Positions 10,983 through 22,528 of a stretch of 64,000 bases of DNA are shown here, one piece after another. A model generated the notes under the pieces. That model had not been told where the DNA came from and did no database searches. It saw only the letters and a list, made by a program, of their open reading frames with translations. The DNA lies in the NCBI RefSeq assembly GCF_000699445.3, contig NC_067200.1, forward strand, positions 18,465,003 through 18,529,002, given 5' to 3'. The DNA is from Schistosoma haematobium. Lineage: Eukaryota > Platyhelminthes > Trematoda > Strigeidida > Schistosomatidae. The position numbers and the translations under genes are program-made. Position 1 is the first letter of the stretch. Every line of letters begins with the position of its first letter.

Positions 10983-11712
10983 TGCGTCAATATTCCCTGA
11001 CTGTTGAGTACATGTGAGTGATTTTGCGTGTGTGTCAGTGTCAGTGACGGTGTACTATAATTATGCACTACTAATAAAACCGACTTGCACTCCACTTCAA
11101 TCAAGCATTGTTGTTGTTGTTGTTTTCGTCGTCGTCGTCGTCACGGTTTCACTTTGTGATCATGGTCATGACACGCCCCAATTATTAATGGGGAAGTGCA
11201 CGAATCTCGTGTGTTTTTGTCGCATATTTCGCTGTATGACAATCTTGCTCAACTGTTCACGAGAGTATGTTAGCATAAGGAGGAGCACAGCACTCTTCAT
11301 AGATCACATCGTCATTCATCATCTTCATCATCGTCATCACCATCGTCATTGTGAAAAGCATATCATCACATGAGTGTGTTGACATGATGCATGCTCACTC
11401 TCAATTGCAATTCATTCACAAACTACAACGAATCAAATGTGAATTGGTGGAATTTGTGCGAGTTGCACAAGTTGGACAAACAATGGCAAAGAAGATGCAA
11501 ATGATGCTTCGAAGTAATATGTGACCACATTGACGAATCGACTGGTAGACAGAAGCAAAGCATGAGTGTATGATAAATGGAATGTGAGAATGGAAACAAA
11601 GTGGATGAGGAGATCACAGTAGTTGTATATGACATCTGCACATGGTTTAATCAGACCAGTTGTGATCGGTATTTATTCATTGACCAGTTACTCAAATGTT
11701 GTTTTGCATTTC
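10983..11712. other. Conserved upstream block of elastase copy 1
   Basis: About 730 bp upstream of the TATA box is repeated in copies 2 (14707-15431) and 3 (61465-62204). It contains short tandem tracts ((GTT)n, (GTC)n and CATCAT-type) and open frames that are not convincingly coding: the longest changes length and is cut short in copy 3. I read it as shared promoter or flanking DNA moved with the gene. Confidence 0.55.
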
Positions 11713-11730
11713 TACAATCGGAATAATAAT

Positions 11731-11974
11731 ATTGATGATTGTGGCAGTGAGAGTGTAGTGAGACTTTAAAGGAATGAATAATACCACTGAAATTATAGTG
11801 AATGATATTTTACTACGGTGTGAGGCAATTGTTTTCTGTGCGTAACTGCCTGACACCCGACACCCGACACCGTAGTAAAATATCCCTACAATTTTATATC
11901 GTTCACTCTAATTTAAATCATATTATTCATGCTTTTTACGTCTGACTGCACTCTCACTTCCACAATCATCAATC
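11731..11974. repeat. Foldback (inverted-repeat) element at the left arm junction
   Basis: About 105 bp beginning TTGATGATTGTGGCAGTGAG is repeated in reverse complement, with mismatches, ending CTTCCACAATCATCAA; the loop is about 30 bp around 11830-11860. The inner stem contains TATTTTACTACGGTGT and its complement. There is no ORF. The structure resembles a MITE or snapback element and lies about 20 bp outside the inner edge of the left arm. Confidence 0.7.
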
Positions 11975-11989
11975 TTATTGTGTTTATTG

Positions 11990-14700
11990 TTGTGACGCTT
12001 AAGCTCCGCTTGTAACTGTACTAGGGTGCTGCTGATCTCTCGTCCGGGTGAAAGTGTAGGGTTGGACAAGTAGTCAGCAACCCCATCGCGTAGAAAACAA
12101 TCTTGCCAAAAAGCGCTAACGAGAATAAGCAAATCAATTCACTTAAACTCTGAACTGGGAGTTGAAGGAAGAATTATGATGCTTTATGATGAAATCTGAG
12201 ATACTTTTTAATTCACTAGACCGATTCTCTTCTACGTACCGGAGCAACAAGTTTCATATGTACACGGAACTTTCAGACAATGTGGGAAACCGTGGGGACC
12301 AGTCAAATAGTAAGAGAAATGAGGAGATACAAATTGACAATGCTCAGTATCAGGGAAATCCATTGGATGCAAGCTGGACAGCAAAGATTCGATACGGTGC
12401 TACTGTATGCTTCTGTATTCTCTTCACGAAGAAGAAAATGCTTTGCACACCCAAGGATTTGCTCTGATTCTAACCAACAAAGCACCTATTGCAATTATGG
12501 GATGGAAATCTTACAGATTCAGGATGATCAAAGCATAATCCACAACAAAGAAGGAGAATGTTATTCAATATTGTGAACCCACCAATGATCACAATGACGA
12601 CGATAATGATCAGGTTTATGAGAGGCTGCGATCGGTCATAGCGAAGTGCTCACGAAACGACCTGACAATACTGATTACTGATCTAGACACCAAGATCGAA
12701 ATGGACAACATCGGGTATGAAGATATCAGTGGACAACATAGACTGACTGGGAGAGAACAACGAAAATGGTGAGAGATTTGCACGTTTCTGTGCGTTCACG
12801 AAAATGTTTATAGGAGACACAATATTCCACCACAAACACATGCACAATGCACATGGATCTGACCGGACCACACCACAGAGAACCAAATCGATCATATTTG
12901 CAACAGCGAAATTATTCATCAGATTGAAGGAAGTCGTGCGAACCAGAAGAGCAGCTGACATAGCCTCAGGTCATCACCAACTGGTGGTTGCCAAGATGGA
13001 ACTGAAGATAAACAAACACTGGACAACTGGACAAACAGCATCACGTACGTTCAATACAGCCGTCCTTCCACATACTGACAAACTCAACCAATTCAAGACA
13101 TTCCTGAACAACGCGTTCCAAGCACCTTACAAATTCTTCTCAAAGAAGGAGAAACCACTCTGGAGCACAATCGGACAGAGATCAAACAAGCACTAACTTC
13201 AACATGTCAAGGGGTTCTGTGCCGTAACATGCATCGTCATAACGAATGCATCTCTATGGAAACCCTGTTTGGATTCAAGAAATGAAGAAGGCGAACAAGA
13301 AGAGGAAGAAGAAGAAGAAGACTGCAATTAAGAATAATGGAACAAGAGCAGAGAAAGTCAAGGCATGAGCTGAATACATTGAAGCAAACAAGCAAGTGGA
13401 GAGGAGCATTGGAGCCGACTAGCAGAAATTTGTGAAAGAGCTAGCAACGACAGTGAAACAATCTGCAACGGAGGGAAATATCATACAACTACTATATAAC
13501 ACAACGAAGAAACTGGTAGGGGAATATGGTAAGTGAGAGAGACCGATCACGGACGAAGAAGGCAAGACAATTACTGAAATCCAAGAACAGAGGAACAGAT
13601 GAGTGGAACATTTTGACGAACTGTTGAATAGACCGGCCCCATTGAATCCACCGGATATCGAAGCAGCACGCACGCACACGCACACACGCACACACACTCA
13701 CATAGATGTCACTCCACCAACGATCGAAGAAATCACCATGGCCATCAGACAGATGGAGAGTGAGAAGGCAGTAGGATCTGACAACATACCAGCCGAACCA
13801 CTCAACTTGGATATGAAAGTAACTGCGAAGATGCTACTAGATTTTGAAGACCTCGATATCTGAGGAGAATCACGGAATATGGTAGACAGATTGAATGGAA
13901 CTGAGCGATTTGGACTTCTCAGATGACCTGTCCCTCCTATCGCATATACACCAACAAATGCAGATGGAAACAACTAGTGTAGGAGCAGCAGCAGCAGCAG
14001 CAGCAGCCTCCTCATCAGTTGGTTTCAACATGCACTGGGGAAAACGCAAGATCTTCAAATACAAAACGGAGAACGCCACCCCAATCACGCTTGGTGGGGA
14101 AACTTTGAAAGGGGTGGAAATTTTCACTTATTTAAGTCACATCATTGGTGAACGTAGAGTATCTAATGCAGATGTAAAGTTGAGGATTGACAAAGCAAGG
14201 ACAGCATTCTTACAATTGAAGAACAACCGTCAATCAATATCAATGTGAGTATTTTCAATACGAACCTCCAAATAGTTAGTTATATTGTACAGAGCTGAAA
14301 TTTGGAGAACCACAACAACCATAATCAAAAAGGGACAAGTATTTATAAACAATGGTCTGTGTGAGATACTGAATGTCCGTTGACCGGACAACATCAGTAA
14401 TAGCTCACTGTGCGAGAGAACAAACCAGGCTAACATGTGAAGAGGAAATTAGGAAAAGATGTCAGAAGAGGATAGGACACACATTGAGGAAATTAGCAAA
14501 CTGCATCACGAGGCAAGCGATAGATTGGAATGTTGAAGGAAAGCGGAGAAGAGGGAGAGAGAAGAAAGCACTGAGTCGGGAATTTCATGAAGACATGAGA
14601 ATAATGAGTTGGAAATGATTGTGCAAGTGATAGAGAGAGTTGAATGGAGAATGCTGGTGGACGGCCTGTGCTACTCGACGAGGAGTAACAGGCGGAAGGA
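11990..14700 (+). mobile_element. Decayed, nearly end-to-end RTE-like LINE forming the spacer of the inverted duplication
   Basis: 5' leader motifs lie at about 12000-12200. Endonuclease-like pieces follow at 12270-12470 (EIHWMQAGQQRFD-like) and 12660-13000 (IASGHHQLVVAKME). A linker follows at 13420-13640, then the start of the reverse transcriptase (SEKAVGSDNIPAE, 13760-13800). The central palm is deleted near 13860, jumping to the catalytic segment (LDFSDDLSLLS, about 13905-13935, with the first residue of the usual ADD changed) and the C-terminal region (RIGHTLRKLANCITRQ, 14475-14525). Many stops and shifts make it inactive. It ends at about 14690, abutting the right arm. Confidence 0.85.
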
Positions 14701-14706
14701 AGTGAT

Positions 14707-15431
14707 GCAAAACAATATTTGAGTAACTGGTCAATGAATAAATACCGATCACAACTGGTCTGATTAAACCATGTGCAGATGTCATATACAACTACTGTGA
14801 TCTCCTCATCCACTTTGTTTCCATTCTCACATTCCATTTATCATACACTCATGCTTTGCTTCTGTCTACCAGTCGATTCGTCAATGTGGTCACATATTAC
14901 TTCGAAGCATCATTTGCATCTTCTTTGCCATTGTTTGTCCAACTTGTGCAACTCGCACAAATTCCACCAATTCACATTTGATTCGTTGTAGTTTGTGAAT
15001 GAATTGCAATTGAGAGTGAGCATGCATCATGTCAACACACTCATGTGATGATATGCTTTTCACAATGACGATGGTGATGACGATGATGAAGATGATGAAT
15101 GACGATGTGATCTATGAAGAGTGCTGTGCTCCTCCTTATGCTAACATACTCTCGTGAACAGTTGAGCAAGATTGTCATACAGCGAAATATGCGACAAAAA
15201 CACACGAGATTCGTGCACTTCCCCATTAATAATTGGGGCGTGTCATGACCATGATCACAAAGTGAAACCGTGACGACGACGACGACGAAAACAACAACAA
15301 CAACAATGCATGATTGAAGTGGAGTGCAAGTCGGTTTTATTAGTAGTGCATAATTATAGTACACCGTCACTGACACTGACACACACGCAAAATCACTCAC
15401 ATGTACTCAACAGTCAGGGAATATTGACGCA
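14707..15431. other. Conserved upstream block of elastase copy 2
   Basis: Counterpart of 10983-11712 and 61465-62204. It begins immediately after the LINE 3' end. Its open frames mirror those of copy 1 and are not supported as genes. Confidence 0.55.
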
Positions 15432-15437
15432 TATAAA
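15432..15437 (+). promoter_or_regulatory. TATA box of elastase copy 2
   Basis: TATAAA 63 bases before the ATG at 15495, conserved in position in all three copies. Confidence 0.6.
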
Positions 15438-15494
15438 TTGGTGAATGTGTTGCAAGATTGTAGGTAGGTGGTTGATTGCAACGATCACATAGTG

Positions 15495-17022
15495 ATGTTG
15501 AACCGATGGAGATTTCTGGTGGTGACGCTGTTCACCTACTGTCTAACAGTTGAACGTGTGTCAACATGGTTGATACGTAGTGGTGAACCTGTGCAACAAC
15601 GCACTGAATTCCCGTTCATCGCATTTTTGACCACAGAGAGAACAATGTGTACAGGCTCATTAGTGTCAACAAGGGCAGTGCTCACAGCTGGTCATTGTGT
15701 TTGCTCACCGCTGCCAGTCGTTCGGGTAAGAGATCACACTGAAACACATTGTTGCTCAATGTGATCGATTAATTTCACAGTGTGTTTCTGTGTGAGTGTG
15801 TGTCAGTGTGTCAATGTGTGTGTGTGTGTGTGCAGGTGGTTTGCATAGATCTAATGTGGACATACGTCGTGTATTTCAGGTTTCATTTCTCACACTGAGG
15901 AATGGCGACCAACAAGGCATCCATCATCAACCGTCTGGAGTGGTGGTAGCACCAGGATATATGCCCTCTTGTATGTCGGCACGACAGAGGAGACCAATCA
16001 AACAGACACTCAGTGGATTCGACATTGCAATTGTATCGCTCGCTCAATTGGTCAACTTACAGACTGGAATCAGAGTGCTCAGTCTGCCACAGCCAACGGA
16101 TATACCGAGACCTGGAACTCCGGTTTTCATTGTTGGTTATGGAAGGGATGATAACGACCGTGATCCACAACGTAAAAATGGTGGAATTTTAAAGAAAGGT
16201 GAGTGAGTGAGTGAGTTGTCGTTAGTGTTGTTGTTAATGTTGTTGTTGGTGGCGGTGGTGGAGTTGGTGAACAAACGACATGACTCTGTCTGTCTGTCTG
16301 TTTGTCTATCTGTTCCGGTTGTTTTGTTGGTCAGTGTCTCAATAAATGTGTTCCGATGTAGCTGTGACAGTTCAGTAGGAGAGTGACTCCATCTGCATCT
16401 CGGTCATTGGGTAGGTGTGATGCGATGGAATGTGATGGGATGGGATGTGTGAGTGAGTGAGTGAGTGAGTGAAATCATTTGGACGAGAGAAGAATCATGA
16501 GATATGTGTGCAATCGATGGATGTGTTTTGTTGTACATGAAGTAGATGGTCAATCAGTTTCATGTATATGATGGGATGGTGGTGAGATGGACAGTGACTT
16601 GATTGTCGAATGTGGTGTACATGTGGGATTGCGTGTGGACTATTTGTTGTGTGCATAGTTTGAAGTTGGATAATTTGTGCCAGTTGATATTCACTTGTAA
16701 ATTCATTTGTCTCTTCTGTTCTATTCTATTCTGTTGTGTTTTATTCTGTTCTGTTTTATTCTGTTGTTTGTTTGACACAGGTCGAGCGACTATAATGGAA
16801 TGCCGACACGCGACCAATGGCGATCCTATTTGTGTGAAATCAGGTCAGAATTTCGGACAGTTACCCGCTCCAGGTGACAGTGGTGGACCTCTCCTTCCAT
16901 CCCCTCAAGGTCCAGTACTCGGTGTCGTATCACATGGTGTCACACTGCCAAACCTTCCCGATATCATTGTCGAGTATGCCAGTGTGGCTAGAATGTTGGA
17001 TTTTGTACGCTCCAATATTTGA
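15495..17022 (+). CDS. CE: Cercarial elastase copy 2 (secreted chymotrypsin-like serine protease, family S1)
   Basis: Exons 15495-15725, 15880-16198 and 16781-17022 join in phase to 263 residues, identical in protein to copy 1. Intron 1 (154 bp) carries a (GT)n tract and ends TATTTCAG. Intron 2 (582 bp) begins GTGAGTGAG and has a TTCTG-rich tract before its acceptor CACAG. Signal peptide, mature IRSGEP at 27, and triad His67, Asp125 and Ser217 are all present, so the gene looks functional. It is transcribed away from copy 1, with 4.57 kb between the two start codons. Expression in developing cercarial glands is known for the family and is not visible in this sequence. Confidence 0.94.
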
Positions 17023-17137
17023 ACAATATTTCAACAATGTTTGAACAGTTCTCCGACCAACTCGTATCATTCATACATGTGTGTACATAATCTATCGATA
17101 AAAATCCACACGCAATTGTGTTAAGACATTTCTGATA

Positions 17138-17143
17138 AATAAA
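17138..17143 (+). terminator. Poly(A) signal of elastase copy 2
   Basis: AATAAA about 115 bases after the stop codon, in the conserved context CTGATAAATAAACAACC. Confidence 0.6.
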
Positions 17144-17640
17144 CAACCTAATCAATTACTGCAACATTCTATCCGTTTTCTCTAAGTATGCAAGTGTGGT
17201 GTGGTGTGGTGTGTTTTGGTTTGATGCGATTTGTGTGTGTGTGTGTGTTGATCAGTGAAGTGTTAGTGAAATGGGCAGTTATTTATTTGCTGCTTATCAT
17301 CAGGATACTGCCTGATCACGATGCATGAATATACGCATGTCGAGAGCGAGTGTGTGTGTGTGAGTTAATGTGATTGAGAAAGGGTATGTAATGAATGAAG
17401 GCGGTTCGTTTCATATGACAGTCAGTTAGTGGTAGCAGTGAAACAGATTACAGATATAAACTTCGTCATCTTCATCACCATCATCATCATCAACAACATG
17501 ATCGTCGTCGAAAATCACTGGGCACTTGTTGTTGTTGTTGTTTTGAGAACAGTAGGGTCAATAGATGTTATTATGTTATTTGACATTATCTATCTGATCG
17601 TGATTGAGAACATCGTCACAAATTGAACGAAACGGGCATT

Positions 17641-18374
17641 AGTTTTCTGTCGTAATATCCGTATCTGTATTGGTGATTTTCTTATTGAGTAGAAATTTAA
17701 CAACTGAATTTCCACATTGAATATTTTTCCTATGAGCATTTTATTTTCTCATAAGTAAGAACTGTTTGATATCTAATCACTTAAAGGGGGATTAAGTCAA
17801 TAACTCAGTTACTATGACTAGAAAATCATTCAGTTTTAGTTCATATTAATTCAGAAAATCAATTACACTGTAGATCACCAACATAGATGATCTATGTCGA
17901 ATGATTGGAGGCCTACTCGAGTTAGACGGATGAGAATGATGTGACGAACCAGCTAACGTCGAAGTCACACCTCGCCGTCAGCACCTTACGTGGATTACCC
18001 CATTGACGTATCAAGGTACTATAGATGCTTTGAAGACTGTACAACACAGAGAACGTTATTATAGAAATATATTAGTTAAAGTAGATAGAAGCGAAGGTAA
18101 GATCACTGCCACATGGGCCATCCCATGGCGTACGACTAACTGGTGAGTGTTGGTTATCCTCGACCTTGACAGGCATCGATGATGGGCTCGATATTCAGTG
18201 AGCCAACTGCCGGATGATTTGGCTAGGGCTCAGTGACATTTCATTGGCCCTACAACACATACAATAATTCTTCATTATCACATATTAAAAAGTACAATAA
18301 TCTTACTCAAATATAAAAATGTTTCCAATAAAATCTCCATTCTTACGAAATTAATCTATATTGAATATAGTTAA
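17641..18374. other. Intergenic, no supported gene
   Basis: AT-rich up to about 17880. 17880-18250 is less AT-rich and has the texture of an old repeat, but I cannot place it in a family from this window and it has no long frame. Confidence 0.4.
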
Positions 18375-18565
18375 GATCATGAGTCAATTGAAGCTAGACC
18401 ACCATGCAAAACATGGAAGCACTGGACGGCCGTTTTGTCCTATTGTGGGAATCCTCATCCACAATCGCGTGGATGTGCACTACTGAGTAATCCCATACTA
18501 GGATGAAACTCTCAGGCAGTCGTTCCAGGTTTTCCATGATGGTTTAGCTTCAATTGATTCATTAT
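18375..18565. mobile_element. Head-to-head pair of Sm-alpha 3' fragments
   Basis: 18375-18460 is the minus-strand 3' end with a decayed hammerhead. 18465-18565 is the plus-strand counterpart, with CTGAGTA and TGAAAC remnants. Neither core is intact. 18566-18959 is AT-rich. Confidence 0.5.
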
Positions 18566-18959
18566 GATATGAACTATTCAAATTACTCTAATATCCATAA
18601 GAATCTGCTCATGCTATATGGAATTCTCTGGTGTATGTAATATGTTAATATGTTCTACTGGTTTCAGTCATCCTCTTTTCTATATTTCGTGATTTATAAT
18701 TTATTCGTCAATTGAAATATAGAAATTATTAAGTTTTATTTTGTTTCTAGTTTTAATATATAATTTTGTTTATTGAAATTTCCGGTCTTTATTTTTTCTA
18801 AATTGTCATTCATTACATTTGATTTTCTATTAAGTTGCTATAACAACCGTTGTAATTTTCGATGATAAACTAAGCATTATTATTATTCAATTTTAAGTTG
18901 AGATTTATTAAGAAAATTAACAATGAGAAAAAAGGTGTATTTGTTTAAGGGTTTGAAGT

Positions 18960-19035
18960 ATCATGGGTGACTAGCAGTGCAAGCACATCCCGCTGAAGAG
19001 TCCTAAATAGGACGAAACGTGCATCGTGGATTTCA
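18960..19035 (+). ncRNA. Hammerhead-like module, divergent SINE fragment
   Basis: The plus strand shows CTGAAGA, a 5-bp stem II (GTCCT/AGGAC) and CGAAAC. Stem III (ACG/CAT) has one mismatch, and stem I has two unpaired bases next to the core before ATCC/GGAT. The core is intact but the helices are weak, so activity is doubtful. No tRNA-like head is recognisable upstream. Confidence 0.45.
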
Positions 19036-22000
19036 TTGAACAATTAGCAAAACTTCTGTTATGAATTTAAGTTGTGTCGATTTTTACCCTGTGCTAATTG
19101 TTGTGTCCTTGACTGGAAAATTAAAGAGCAGCGTACTTATCGATCGATTACAGTGGCACGTAAACACGTACGGACGGCCTAGAGTCTCTATTGGTCTCGC
19201 TCCCCTGTCTAGCCCAGTCAGTTGAGTCCAGAACACAAGTCACAGCCTCTGAGTTATGAATCATTATATTTCAAACATACTTTGTTTATATACCAATCAA
19301 GCATACCACATCGTACCATAAAAATAGGAAACAACATTTTGTACAATATTCAACAAGTGAACAGATATCGACCAATAGGAAATGTCCATCTAAAGTCCAA
19401 GGACACCATTGGACTTAACATGATAATTATTGGTCTATTCCTCCGCATCCACAACAACTTCCCAAAGTAATGCTGAACCATCCATAATATCAATAACGAA
19501 CCTCCAGTCTCATAGGAAATTTTCAGCTTTACATAAAAATATAGCTTATAGCTAGCTCGAAGCCTGAAAATTCGGAAAAATGTTCTCGTAATTGTGTTCC
19601 GACACGAGACAATGGGTTTTAAGCGTTTATTAAACCCTAACGCTTCAGGCTGGACCAATTCATATACTATCCTACATATGTGTTGTATACAATATAAGCT
19701 ATCAACGTTTAGTATCGAGTACGAAAAATATTGTCCATATTAGTCATTACAGACGATGAGTGATCATTTGAATCGAGTTATACATAAATAATTTCAACTA
19801 AAAATAGACATTTTGAATTGATATAAATAAAGTAGATTCTTCCAATCAACAGACAATTGTTGGACGAATTCGATTCATGCAACTCTAGCGAGTCTACTAG
19901 AGTATAATTTACTAACATAGATATATTTTTAGTTCTTCCCTATCATCTCGTAAATACATTGTTCAGTTTAGTTGTCTTACATAAATGAATGAGTACTGTA
20001 TGATATCTTTTACCATTGGTGTTTAGAAGTTACACTCAATTACCTTTAGGAGTTGTACACAAAGTAAATTATGTTAGGTTGTTTGAGTCAGTTCTAGATG
20101 ATGACATTGAACATTTAAGTCTTTAACTTAACAGAAGTTACCCTTGTTAATTCAAATTAGTGATTAAGGGAAGTTCATAAAGTAGATCACTTACTATATA
20201 AAATATTATCGAATTTCAGTGAAATCACAAAATTATTTTTAATATTACAGTGGGGGACGTGTATACAGAGATTGCTTGGTCTTACGTTTTGTCTCAGACA
20301 CTGATCATAGTTAATAGTATAATCTTACAGAAATTACTGCAGAGTAACATACTTGGTTACATCATCGAATGGTATGGATTCCAGAGTAAGATGGGGGCAA
20401 GTTTATGGATTTACTTGATTGATTACAAGGTCAAAACGAGCTCCCTAACGATTTTTTAGGGCTAACTGTCCTACATAGAGATGATGGGGTACGTAAGATA
20501 ACAGGTCCATCAAATTAACACAGGATAAAATTTAAAAAATGAATGGAAGCAGTGACCGAATATTGAAGATCTGGTTTGATAATATAGAACCAAAAAGTAT
20601 GGATGAAAGTATACTGAAACTCAATGCATCTATGCCATTTCTAAGGATCTTGATACATGTCACCCAATCACTGATCGACTGTATTTACCAACAGGGTTCA
20701 GTCTAACAGTCAGTGATTTCACAGACCGATGGTGACTAGCTTTCTCTTAACCTACTCCAACGATAATTACCACTGCCCGTCTAGGCGACTAGTATTTAGG
20801 TATACGTAACATCTGTCTTATCTAACTCAATGGATGAAGGCTCATCTGAGATTAACTGATTTGGAATGTTTGCCTAACATCAATAATTCTTATTCAATAA
20901 TTTTAGGAAACACTTATGATTAAATAGTTATAGTTTGAGCATGTTTTCCACTTTATATAAATTATGTTTCACAGACATAAAATTAATAATAAAGTAAACA
21001 ATCATAGAGTATACTAATTACTTTGTTAAGAAACAAATTTCAAAGAGGGAATATTTTTACAAAATAAATTAGTGTTATTATTTATAGAAATACCCGAGCG
21101 AAGTCATACATGTACAAACGGGAAAGAAAATGAATAGCAACAAACAAACAAACAAAGAAAATTACATCGAAGAAATCATGTATCATTCTTCATAAAACAA
21201 TAACAAACACGCTAACGAAAAGGAAAAAAGCAAACGAGAAAAGAAGAAAAGGAAGCAATTAAAGGAACTTACTACAATGATTTAAAATACTATAAGGGGC
21301 ATTTGGCAAGAAAAAAAAAAGAAAAGGATCAATAATATTCCCATCATCAATCATAGAAGAATATACAAAAAAAGAGACACTATGACAACTTGTCAACACT
21401 AATACTAACAATAATAATAATAACAACAACAACAGCAATGAAAACAACAACAAAGAAAAGAAAAGAGAACAACTATAAAGATCATTTATTGTTGTTTTCT
21501 ATTTCATTGGAAAAAGAAAAAACAAAAAAAGAAAGAAAGAAGGCAATGAAATAGATCATTGAAAATACTATTCAAATACATTAAGATAAATATAATCAAT
21601 TGAATATATATATATAAGAAGAGATAGGAAAAACAAGAACTATATAATTATATACATCAATCTGTAAAAGAAAAACAGAGAAAAGAAAAGAAAAAGAAAG
21701 GGGGAAAAAAGAAAAGATTTCATTCAATAAAGATAAAAAAGACAAAAGAGATAATGTAGTAATAAAGTTGAATAATTGACTGTTATTCATTTTGTATTAC
21801 AATTTATACACATAAGAGAAAGGTGTTGTGTTTTTTTGTTTTGTTGAAATCAATTCAAGTGAATGATAGATTTCAAAGATGAACAATCTTATTTGTATTA
21901 TTATCATTATTTAGTCAAATGTGAATTTCATTATCATTAATTGTTACTAAGATGGAAACCAAATGTATAATGGTATTAGAAAAAAACAAAAAAACAAATA

Positions 22001-22283
22001 TGATAAACGAGACGATGAAAAGTTAAAGACAAAATAACAAACAAACAAAACTATGTGCAATAAATCTAGAAATTATTTGAAAATACATGCACATACACAC
22101 ACACACACACACTTCTACATCTATCTAACTGTATGTATGCATGTACACACACTCATACATTACTCAACAATGATAGTAATAACAAGGACAACGACGGCGA
22201 CAACGTACAAGAGATAAAGTAATACAAGAAAAAAGAACATGGTAAACACAGACAAAAAACAAAGGAACAGTATTTATTTAATA
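19036..22283. other. AT-rich stretch downstream of WAPL, no supported gene
   Basis: 19040-19250 is GC-richer and may be a decayed repeat. 20660-20860 resembles part of the intron LINE near 31650-31780. 21120-21800 is A-rich simple sequence, and (CA)n lies at about 22095-22112. The part next to 22284 is probably the WAPL 3' UTR, but I cannot fix its end. Short frames here are low-complexity. Confidence 0.4.
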
Positions 22284-22528
22284 TTAACTGTCACCACAAT
22301 CATTAGATGTTGATAATTTTGTATTTTGTTTATCTTGTGCTTCTAAAATTCTGACAATACGTAGAATAGACTCAGAACCTGATGATCCTACACCTTTAGT
22401 TAAAGATAAAAAGCTGAGTAGTTTAGCTAACATAATTGCTAATGGACGAAATTGTCCATCTGGTAATTTGGATCTAATACGATCAGTGTAACGAGGACTT
22501 GATTGGAGAATACAACCAAGTAGGAGAG
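22284..22528 (-). CDS. WAPL: WAPL exon m (terminal exon)
   Basis: Starts with the bases completing Ala, then [35 protein letters not shown] and [20 protein letters not shown], matching the conserved WAPL C-terminus. The TAA stop is at 22286-22284. A short polar tail ([15 protein letters not shown]) extends beyond the vertebrate end. Confidence 0.92.

Larger units (their letters stand above)
8783..11712. repeat. Left arm of the large inverted duplication carrying elastase copy 1
   Basis: The arm is the reverse complement of 14707-17640; matched positions add up to about 26414 across the genes. It includes the complete protease gene, about 770 bp upstream and about 600 bp downstream. From roughly 9085 to 11712 it is close to identical to the right arm. 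Outside that (8783-9085) the two arms have diverged by substitutions and microsatellite changes, so the homogenised part is shorter than the duplicated part. The inner edge stops next to a foldback element. Confidence 0.85.
14707..17640. repeat. Right arm of the large inverted duplication carrying elastase copy 2
   Basis: Reverse complement of 8783-11712. Within the homogenised part, differences are few apart from a tight cluster in intron 2: 7 substitutions in 40 bp at 16606-16645 against 9770-9810. The outer end beyond about 17330 is clearly diverged. Confidence 0.85.

Noticed and set aside
11014..11373. 119-residue frame, repeated antisense at 15041-15400 and partly at 61961-62173
   Set aside because: It runs through simple repeats in the elastase upstream block and is cut short in copy 3. 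It has no domain or splice support, and its conservation is explained by duplication of the whole block.
15260..15285. Similarity to the start of the schistosome spliced-leader RNA (AACCGTGAC)
   Set aside because: The match covers only a few bases and continues into a GAC repeat; there is no leader exon, donor site or Sm-type region.
21120..21800. Leu/Ser- and Phe-rich minus frames near the WAPL 3' side
   Set aside because: They come from A-rich and AAC/AAG simple sequence and have no complexity expected of protein.
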